Shown: piece after piece, positions 16,056 through 22,494 of the stretch
Layout: each line of letters starts with the position of its first letter
Numbering within the stretch: the stretch's first letter is position 1
From: Gemmatimonas sp.
Lineage (GTDB): Bacteria; Gemmatimonadota; Gemmatimonadetes; Gemmatimonadales; Gemmatimonadaceae
Direction of reading: 5' to 3'
Length of the DNA stretch: 25,308 nt
NCBI RefSeq assembly: GCF_031426495.1
Contig: NZ_JANPLK010000081.1
Coordinates: 1 to 25,308, forward strand
The notes under the pieces: generated by a model
The model's input: only the letters and a program-made list of their open reading frames with translations
The model's database searches: none
Told to the model about the DNA's origin: nothing
Position numbers and translations under genes: made by a program

Positions 16056-19000
16056 TTGTGTCCCTTCACATGCTGTTCGCCGCCGCCCAGCTCCAGCGCC
16101 TTGAACTGCTTGGCGCGCACGTTCACCACATGCTGTTCCACCTGCAGCGTGCCGCGAATGAGCAGCATGGGTGACCGGGAAATGAGCAGCGCATGTTCTT
16201 CGAAGCGATCGGGGGTGATCACGATGTTGATCATCCCCGTTTCGTCTTCGAGGGTGAGAAAGACGAATCCCTTGGCCGTACCCGGACGCTGACGACAGAT
16301 CACCAGGCCGGCCACGGCCACGCGCTGACCGTCCTTGCCCAGTTCGTGCGCTTCACGGGCCGACAGCACGCCGTTGGGCGCCAGAATGGGGCGCACGTGT
16401 TTCATGGGATGCCCCGCCAACGACAGCCCGGTCATGCGGTAGTCGGCTTCGGTGAGTTCGATGGGCGTGTAGGCCGGCAGCTGGGTGGGCACCGGCTGCG
16501 CCTGAAAGGGCGCCAGCGGCAGCTCGGGGCCACGGGTGGCGGCCATCACTTCCCACAGCGCCACGCGCCGTCGCCGTTCGGCTGGCTCGTGCGCGAACAT
16601 GCTGTCGAAGGCACCGGCTTCGGCCAGTCGACGCCATGAGGTTTTGTCGAGCGACACCCGACGCACGGCGTCGTCGACACTGGTGAACGGGCCCTGCACC
16701 AGCGCCGCTTCGAGTGCACGACGGGCCTTGGCGCCGAGTCCACGTACGAGTCGCACACCGAGTCGCACCGCCACCACATCGCGCATGGGTTGCGGGCCGA
16801 TCTGACGCCCCCAGCGCACCACGCCATCGTTGGGCACGAGCACGCGTCCGTCGGCCATCTCGAGGGCGTGATCCCAGGTGCTGCGGGTGAGATCGACTGG
16901 ACGCACTTCCACACCGTGTCTCTTGGCATCTTCGATGAGCGTGCCCGGCGCGTAGAAGCCCATTGGCTGCGCGTTGAGAATGGCCGCGGTGTACTCTGGC
17001 GCGTAGTAGTGCCGGAGCCAGGCGGTGGCGTACACGATGAGCGCAAAGCTGGCCGCGTGACTTTCGGGAAAACCGTAGTCGGCGAAGGCGTTGATCTGGT
17101 TGTAAATGCGACGGCCGGTTTCCTCGGGGATGCCGTTCTTCGCCATGCCGGCAATCAGTTCTTCGCAGATCTGCGCCATGCGTTCGCGCGAGCGCTTGTG
17201 CCCCATCGCGCGACGCAGCTGATCGGCCTGGGTGGGCGTGAAGCCGGCGGCAACGATCGCCACCTGCATGCCCTGCTCCTGAAAAAGCGGCACCCCCAGC
17301 GTGCGCTTGAGCACCTTCTCCAGCATGGGGTGCGGATAGGTGACCGGCTCGAGTCCGGCGCGCCGTCGCAGATACGGATGCACCATCTCGCCCTGAATGG
17401 GTCCCGGCCGGATGAGCGCCACTTCGACCACGAGATCGTAAAAGCACCGCGGCTTCAAGCGCGGCAGCGTGTTCATCTGCGCGCGGCTCTCGATCTGAAA
17501 CAGCCCCACGGTGTCGGCGCGGCACATTACGTCGTACACGGCCTGATCGCTCATGTCGAGCTGTCCGAGATCGATCGTGGTGCCGCGCGTGTGCCGGATG
17601 TACAACAGACAATCCTGCACGACGGTGAGCATGCCGAGCCCCAGCAAGTCGATCTTGACCAAACCCACGGGATCGAGATCGTCTTTCTCCCACTGGATGA
17701 CCGTGCGCCCCGGCATGGAGGCGGGCTCGATGGGCACGATGGAGCCCAGCGGCTCTTCGGTGAGAATGAACCCGCCTACGTGAATGGAGCGGTGGCGCGG
17801 CAGTTGGTGCAGCCCCGCGACCACATCGGCCAAGCGGCGCACGCGTTCGTCGTTGGGATCGAGCCCGGCGCGCGACAACACTTCACGACCACTGGCGGTG
17901 TCGCGGGTGGCGGTGGTGCGGTTGCGGCGTTCTTCGTGGGGTTCGGAGTCATTCGTGCGGCTGCTGTCACTGCCCTTGGCCAGCGGACCGAGCTGCGCGC
18001 GCGCATCGGCCGCGATCTTCCGCTCGGCCTGCATGTCGATGACCTGCGCCCAGGTGCCGTCGCGGTCGGTGGGGCCTTTCGGGGCGCGCTGCGTCTTCGT
18101 TTGCGTGGACGCGACTTTGCGCGACGCCTCACGGACCACGCGCGCCTTGGTGGTCGCTTCGGTGCCGCCGATCATCTGCTGGCCTAAGCGATCGGCGTCG
18201 GTGGCGGGTTCGGCGCTCGGTTCGGCGCCCGGCGTGTTCGCGGCGGGCTCCTTGTCGACCCGTAACGCCTCCGCCGTGCTTCGCGCGCTGAACCGATCAC
18301 TGAGCGACGCCAGCATGTCGCCCTGTTGCACCGAGAAGCCCAGCACGCGCGCCGCATCGCGCACGGCGCTGCGTCCGCGCCAGGTGATCTGCTCGCACAC
18401 CATGGCCGCGTGTTCGCGTCCGTAGCGATTGTACACATACTGCAGTACGCGCTCACGATCACGGTGCGCGAAGTCGATGTCGATGTCCGGTGGTTCTTTG
18501 CGTCCTTCGCTCAAGAACCGCTCGAACAACAGCTCCATGCGAATGGGATCGACCGCCGTGATGCCAAGGCAGTAGCACACGGCCGAATTGGCGGCGGAGC
18601 CACGCCCCTGGCAGAGAATCCCTTCGCGTCTTGCGAAGCGCACGATGTCCCACACCGTGAGAAAGAATCCGGCGAGATCGAGTTTGCCGATCATCGCCAG
18701 TTCGTGCGCCAGCTGTGTGTCGTGCTTGGGCGTGCGCGACGTGTTCCAGCGTTCGTAGGCGCCCTGTTCCACCAGGCGCGTGAGATACTCCTGCGCGCTG
18801 ATGCCGGGCGGCAGGGGAAACGCCGGCATGGACGGCTTGAGCTGCTCGAGCCGAAACGTGCATCGCTCGGCGATGGCCAGCGTGGCTTTCACCCCCTCTT
18901 CGGCGCCACGCCACCGCTGATACACGAGCGACGGCTTCTTGAGCGCCCACTCAGCGTTGGGACGCAGGCGCGTGCCCATGGTGTCGAGCGTGCGTTCGTG

Positions 19001-19666
19001 GCGAAGCGTGTTGAGCACATCGTGCACGATGCGCTGTTCGGGGGTGGCGTAGTGCACGTTGTTGGTGACCACCCACGGCACGCCGAGCTTGGCGGCGAGT
19101 GGACGCAGCAGCTGCACAAGCGCGCGCTCTTCGGGTAAGCGATGATCCCAGCATTCCACCGCCAGATGCTCGCCGAACACGTCGCGTAATTCACCGGCGG
19201 CGGTATAGGCGTCGTCGGTACGGCCTTCGGCCAGTAGTTGCGGCACCCAGCCGCGCGGGCAGCCGGTGAGGGCCATGACGCCCTCCACGTGGCGGGTGAC
19301 GAGCGCCCACGGCACACTGGGGGTGCCGCGTTCGCTGTCCATGCGCGCCCGCGTGACCAGTGAGGCGATGTTGCGGTAGCCGTCGCGCGTTTCGGCGAGG
19401 AGCACCATATGGGTGCGTCGTTCGGCTCCGGGGTTGCCGATGTCGGGCATGCGCACGGTGAGCTCGACGCCCAGGATGCCGCCGATGCCCAGCGTTTCGC
19501 AGGCCGTGCCGAAGCGGACTACGCCCCCCATTTCGTCGTGGTCGGTGATGGCGAGGGCGGGGTACCCCAGTTCGGCGGCCCGCTCCGCCAGTGACTCGGG
19601 GAGCGAGGCCCCGTCGAGCAGGGAGAGTGCCGAGTGGCAGTGGAGTTCGACGTACTGGTTCGGCAT
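16046..19666 (-). CDS. dnaE2: Error-prone DNA polymerase DnaE2 with a long insertion
   Basis: 1206 aa. The PHP domain is N-terminal (His9, His11 in LHCHSAL; Asp42-His43 in ITDHDEMGG). The polymerase palm carries the catalytic Asp394/Asp396 region (PPDIDIDF) and Asp673 (VKIDLLGLGML). Helix-hairpin-helix and OB-fold regions follow (VAVAGLVICRQRP, FVFLTLEDETGMINIVI). The RHRSIHVGGF stretch and the overall form match DnaE2 rather than replicative DnaE1. DnaE2 performs mutagenic translesion synthesis, usually together with ImuA and ImuB; neither gene is here. Residues ~460-600 are a hydrophilic Ala/Thr/Lys/Glu-rich insertion in the palm, so the protein is longer than the usual ~1050-1100. The ATG at 19666 is preferred because the PHP fold begins immediately; the frame continues to 19729. 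No Shine-Dalgarno is visible. Confidence 0.93.
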   Translation of the reverse strand: MPNQYVELHCHSALSLLDGASLPESLAERAAELGYPALAITDHDEMGGVVRFGTACETLGIGGILGVELTVRMPDIGNPGAERRTHMVLLAETRDGYRNIASLVTRARMDSERGTPSVPWALVTRHVEGVMALTGCPRGWVPQLLAEGRTDDAYTAAGELRDVFGEHLAVECWDHRLPEERALVQLLRPLAAKLGVPWVVTNNVHYATPEQRIVHDVLNTLRHERTLDTMGTRLRPNAEWALKKPSLVYQRWRGAEEGVKATLAIAERCTFRLEQLKPSMPAFPLPPGISAQEYLTRLVEQGAYERWNTSRTPKHDTQLAHELAMIGKLDLAGFFLTVWDIVRFARREGILCQGRGSAANSAVCYCLGITAVDPIRMELLFERFLSEGRKEPPDIDIDFAHRDRERVLQYVYNRYGREHAAMVCEQITWRGRSAVRDAARVLGFSVQQGDMLASLSDRFSARSTAEALRVDKEPAANTPGAEPSAEPATDADRLGQQMIGGTEATTKARVVREASRKVASTQTKTQRAPKGPTDRDGTWAQVIDMQAERKIAADARAQLGPLAKGSDSSRTNDSEPHEERRNRTTATRDTASGREVLSRAGLDPNDERVRRLADVVAGLHQLPRHRSIHVGGFILTEEPLGSIVPIEPASMPGRTVIQWEKDDLDPVGLVKIDLLGLGMLTVVQDCLLYIRHTRGTTIDLGQLDMSDQAVYDVMCRADTVGLFQIESRAQMNTLPRLKPRCFYDLVVEVALIRPGPIQGEMVHPYLRRRAGLEPVTYPHPMLEKVLKRTLGVPLFQEQGMQVAIVAAGFTPTQADQLRRAMGHKRSRERMAQICEELIAGMAKNGIPEETGRRIYNQINAFADYGFPESHAASFALIVYATAWLRHYYAPEYTAAILNAQPMGFYAPGTLIEDAKRHGVEVRPVDLTRSTWDHALEMADGRVLVPNDGVVRWGRQIGPQPMRDVVAVRLGVRLVRGLGAKARRALEAALVQGPFTSVDDAVRRVSLDKTSWRRLAEAGAFDSMFAHEPAERRRRVALWEVMAATRGPELPLAPFQAQPVPTQLPAYTPIELTEADYRMTGLSLAGHPMKHVRPILAPNGVLSAREAHELGKDGQRVAVAGLVICRQRPGTAKGFVFLTLEDETGMINIVITPDRFEEHALLISRSPMLLIRGTLQVEQHVVNVRAKQFKALELGGGEQHVKGHNYR

Positions 19667-19671
19667 AGGAT

Positions 19672-19689
19672 ACCGAATATACACCGAAT
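19672..19689 (-). promoter_or_regulatory. Direct repeat over the dnaE2 promoter, possible LexA-type box
   Basis: On the minus strand ATTCGGT occurs twice with an 11-bp period (ATTC-N7-ATTC). TATATT (19676-19681), the best -10 for dnaE2, lies within it, 9 nt before the ATG. The geometry equals the alphaproteobacterial LexA box GTTC-N7-GTTC. Binding by LexA is inference. Confidence 0.45.
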
Positions 19690-19754
19690 CACAGAAATCC
19701 GGCGAGGGCCGGAGGGCGGGCACTTCCACCGCGGTCCTGTCGTTAGATCACGAC

Positions 19755-20174
19755 ATGTCGCATTCAAACCGTCCCTCCCAGCGTCCCGAGCACACGGTGA
19801 ACAACGTGCTCGAGAATGCCGATAGCATGTCCAACGACGAGTTGGACAAACTGCCGTACGGCATGATCCAGCTGGACGCGACCGGGCGGATTTTGAACTA
19901 CAACGCCGTGGAGTCGAAGTTGGCGTCGTTGCGCAAGGAAGACGCGATCGGGAAGCAGTTCTTCACTGAGATCGCGCCGTGCACGAAGGTGCAGGAGTTC
20001 TACGGACGCTTCAAGGAAGGCGTGATCCGTGAATCACTCGATACGAGCTTCCGCTTTCACTTTGCGTTCAAGCAGAACCCGCGTGACGTGACCGTGCGGT
20101 TGCTGTACTCACGCCGGACGCGCACGGTGTGGGTGCTGATCTCGGATCATGAGGGGAAGCCGATCGAGGGGTGA
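19755..20174 (+). CDS. pyp: Photoactive yellow protein (PYP) blue-light photoreceptor
   Basis: 139 aa, one PAS-fold domain. It aligns with Halorhodospira PYP with a constant offset of 7: Tyr49 = Tyr42 and Glu53 = Glu46 (ILNYNAVE), and Cys76 = Cys69 (EIAPCT). These residues hold the p-coumaric acid chromophore by thioester and hydrogen bonds. The flanking GKQFFTEIAPC and EFYGRFKEGV are also diagnostic. PYPs absorb blue light and undergo a photocycle that partly unfolds the N-terminal cap, here ~40 residues. Changed positions are Ala57 (Thr50), Leu59 (Arg52) and Gln107 (Met100). No output domain is attached, so a partner is needed. No tyrosine ammonia-lyase or coumarate ligase gene is in the window. 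The start lacks a Shine-Dalgarno; TTAGAT lies 6 nt before the ATG. Divergent from dnaE2 by 88 nt. Confidence 0.88.
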   Translation: MSHSNRPSQRPEHTVNNVLENADSMSNDELDKLPYGMIQLDATGRILNYNAVESKLASLRKEDAIGKQFFTEIAPCTKVQEFYGRFKEGVIRESLDTSFRFHFAFKQNPRDVTVRLLYSRRTRTVWVLISDHEGKPIEG

Positions 20175-20201
20175 CGCCGGCGCCGCAACGTCCCCTCGGT
20201 C

Positions 20202-22385
20202 TCAGCGCTTACGCACCGCAAACGGCTGCACCTGCTGGCGTGACTGTCCGGAGACGTCGTCGGTGATCTCGATGCGCATCCGATAATTGCCGGGTGTCAG
20301 ATCGCCGAGCCCGATCTTGAGCTGCTCGACGATGGTCGGTCGATACTCCGACTCGCGCGCAAACGAGACGCGGATGGTGCGCGCACCCTCGGTGCCGGTA
20401 ACGGCGTTGCGCAGGCCCGACAGCGCGCGCACCGCGACGGCGACGGCACCGTTCTTGGCCAGCTGCTCGACCACGAGCGATATGCGATAGCGCGCCTGCC
20501 CAGCGGATTCACTGAGGCCGTAGATCTCCCACAGTACGTCTATCGGCTGCCCCGATGTGATCGCTCCTCCAACCAGTGGTGTGATCGCGAAGTCGCTCCA
20601 TCGGTTCGGCGCTGGCGACGACGTGCGCAGCTCGCGCGCGATCAGCAGATCGCTGACGTCAAAGCCGGACGATGAACGCGGCGGCAGATCGGCGATGGCC
20701 TTTGATGCGCGGTTGCTGCCGGCGGCAAGCGCATCGGCGCGCAGGAAGGTGGCCGACGACGGCAGGGTCATGCGAAACTGTACCGCTGATACCGACATGC
20801 TATCGGTGGTGCGCAGGTCGAGACGGGTAGAGGTGCTATCCGCCAATCGCCACGACGGATCGAACACGGCCAACGCGACGGTGGCGGTGCTGTTGGTGCT
20901 CGCGGTGGCGTGCCATGCGCCGGTAGGGATGGTGGCAATCACGGCCATCGCATTCGAGTCGCCGCGGGCCCGAAAGCGATACGCGCGAAGATCGATCGGT
21001 CGCGCCACTTCGCGCACGGCCTCGAGGTTGCGCCACACGGCGGGGTACAGCGCCTCCAAGTGCTCGAGGACGTTACCTCGGTAGAACTGATTGATCCGTG
21101 CGGTGCCGTACGTCGGAAGCGCGTGAAAGAGAAAGTTCGCATCGAGCTGCTCGTAGTCCCAGAACTCCAGGACGTCGGCTGACCACGAGTCCTTGTATCC
21201 CGCGACGTCATCCGGTGGCCCCCAGCGAACGAACACCACGCCGCGGTCGGAGTCGACGCCGTTTCGCTCGGTTTCTTCGTTCGACCAGCGAAGCTCCGCG
21301 TGCACCACACGCGCACGGAACTCGGATTGCACGAGATTGCCGGCGATCAGGCGTGACGGATCCGCGACCCCCCAGAATGTCTTTTCAAGCGATGCTCTGG
21401 CGGAATCACTCAATGTGCTGAGTTTGGCGGTGTCCTTCGGAAGCATGACTCTGTTGATCGCGAACAACACCTGCGCGTCATTGGGAGGCAGCATCGCGAT
21501 GCCATCGTCAAAGTGCCGGCTGGCCTCCGCTGTTCTCCCAAGTCGATGCAGCGCGAGTCCGCGCACGAGTGCTCCCCACGGGTGCTTGGGGTTGTCGCGT
21601 TGGAACTGCGAAGCAGCGGCGTCGAGGGGCAACCACTCGCGCCGCTCGGCCATGGTCATCGCCAGATGTCGAAAAGCGAGCGCATTGTGCGGGTTCGACG
21701 TGAGTGCCCGCTGAAAGAATGCCCGCGCCTCGGCGCTTCGTTCAAGGCCGAGCGGCGGCGTGAGGGGTTGCGACTCCATCTGGCGGAACTGTCGATACAG
21801 TTTAGGCCATTTGATGAACTCGCCGAGTCGCACGTTCGGATTTACCTCGGTCATTCGTCGCTGCGCCACGATCTCGTATCGCCGCCACTCCAGCAGTCCG
21901 ATGCGATCTGCGATGATACTGCTCAGTCTATCGTCAGTGCCCCGCTCGGCCCGGCGCAGCGCCGAACGAAGCACTCCCGTGGCGCGCTGAAAGTTGACCA
22001 CGTCGGATCGAAACAGAAAATCCGCATAGTCCACGGCCCAGCGCACGCTGTCTGGTTCGTACTCGATGGCTAATGCAAAGCCGCTGTCGGCCAGCATACG
22101 CCGCCGCGCAATCCCATGCGGCATCGACACCGTTCGCCATGATGATTTCGTAGTCGCCGCGGCCACTGAGGCGAATGAATACCAATAGATGCCGCGCTTC
22201 CCAGCACGACGTGCCGCTACTTCGAACGATGAGATGGCTGACGCAGAGTCGCCGATGGAAAGATGTTCGGTGCCGCGGAGAAACAGCGACTCGGCTGAGT
22301 CGGCGATCGGCTGAGCGCTCGCTGGGGAGGAACTGACGAGCGTGACAGTCACGAGGAGCCACAGTCGTCTTGGGGCATTCAACAT
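20202..22385 (-). CDS. Exported GWxTD-domain protein with TPR-like repeats
   Basis: 727 aa. The signal peptide runs from LWLLVTVTLVSSSPASA to about residue 24. Residues ~28-300 are TPR-like helical pairs (SAISSFEVAARRAGKRG, ALAFRHLAMTMAERREWLP, HPWGALVRGLALHRLGRTAEASRHFD). Residues ~375-450 have GVVFVRWGPPDD and VLEFWDYEQLDANFLF, the core of the GWxTD domain found mainly in Acidobacteriota and Gemmatimonadota. The C-terminal part is beta-rich, ending in GNYRMRIEITDDVSGQ, which looks like a carbohydrate-binding or Ig-type fold. No enzyme activity is known for the family. It faces PYP tail to tail with 27 nt between stops, without an obvious terminator. The ATPase gene upstream on the same strand is 109 nt away. 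Confidence 0.82.
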   Translation of the reverse strand: MLNAPRRLWLLVTVTLVSSSPASAQPIADSAESLFLRGTEHLSIGDSASAISSFEVAARRAGKRGIYWYSFASVAAATTKSSWRTVSMPHGIARRRMLADSGFALAIEYEPDSVRWAVDYADFLFRSDVVNFQRATGVLRSALRRAERGTDDRLSSIIADRIGLLEWRRYEIVAQRRMTEVNPNVRLGEFIKWPKLYRQFRQMESQPLTPPLGLERSAEARAFFQRALTSNPHNALAFRHLAMTMAERREWLPLDAAASQFQRDNPKHPWGALVRGLALHRLGRTAEASRHFDDGIAMLPPNDAQVLFAINRVMLPKDTAKLSTLSDSARASLEKTFWGVADPSRLIAGNLVQSEFRARVVHAELRWSNEETERNGVDSDRGVVFVRWGPPDDVAGYKDSWSADVLEFWDYEQLDANFLFHALPTYGTARINQFYRGNVLEHLEALYPAVWRNLEAVREVARPIDLRAYRFRARGDSNAMAVIATIPTGAWHATASTNSTATVALAVFDPSWRLADSTSTRLDLRTTDSMSVSAVQFRMTLPSSATFLRADALAAGSNRASKAIADLPPRSSSGFDVSDLLIARELRTSSPAPNRWSDFAITPLVGGAITSGQPIDVLWEIYGLSESAGQARYRISLVVEQLAKNGAVAVAVRALSGLRNAVTGTEGARTIRVSFARESEYRPTIVEQLKIGLGDLTPGNYRMRIEITDDVSGQSRQQVQPFAVRKR

Positions 22386-22428
22386 TGGAAACGCTCGGTG
22401 GAGTTCATATCTTCAGACCCACGAACCT

Positions 22429-22452
22429 CTGCCGTCGGTAAGGTGACGGCAG
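22429..22452 (-). terminator. Hairpin after the P-type ATPase gene
   Basis: CTGCCGTC and GACGGCAG form an 8-bp stem with an 8-nt loop, 42 nt past the ATPase stop and 43 nt before the GWxTD start. No T-tract follows on the minus strand, so it is a weak terminator at best; a leader structure of the next gene is the alternative. Confidence 0.35.
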
Positions 22453-22494
22453 GTATCAGGAGCTGTCAATGCGAGCGCGGCCGGGTCCGTCCCG

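Noticed and set aside
16353..17693. 446-codon minus-strand frame within dnaE2
   Set aside because: It is in another frame of dnaE2, Arg/Gly/Ala-rich, with no domain; dnaE2 motifs run through this region.
19413..19754. Upstream in-frame extension of PYP to 19413
   Set aside because: It would run antisense through the start of dnaE2 and has no homology to PYP; the PYP cap begins naturally at 19755.
19755..22385. PYP biosynthesis cluster with tyrosine ammonia-lyase and coumarate ligase
   Set aside because: Neither enzyme is encoded in the window; the next gene is a GWxTD/TPR protein.
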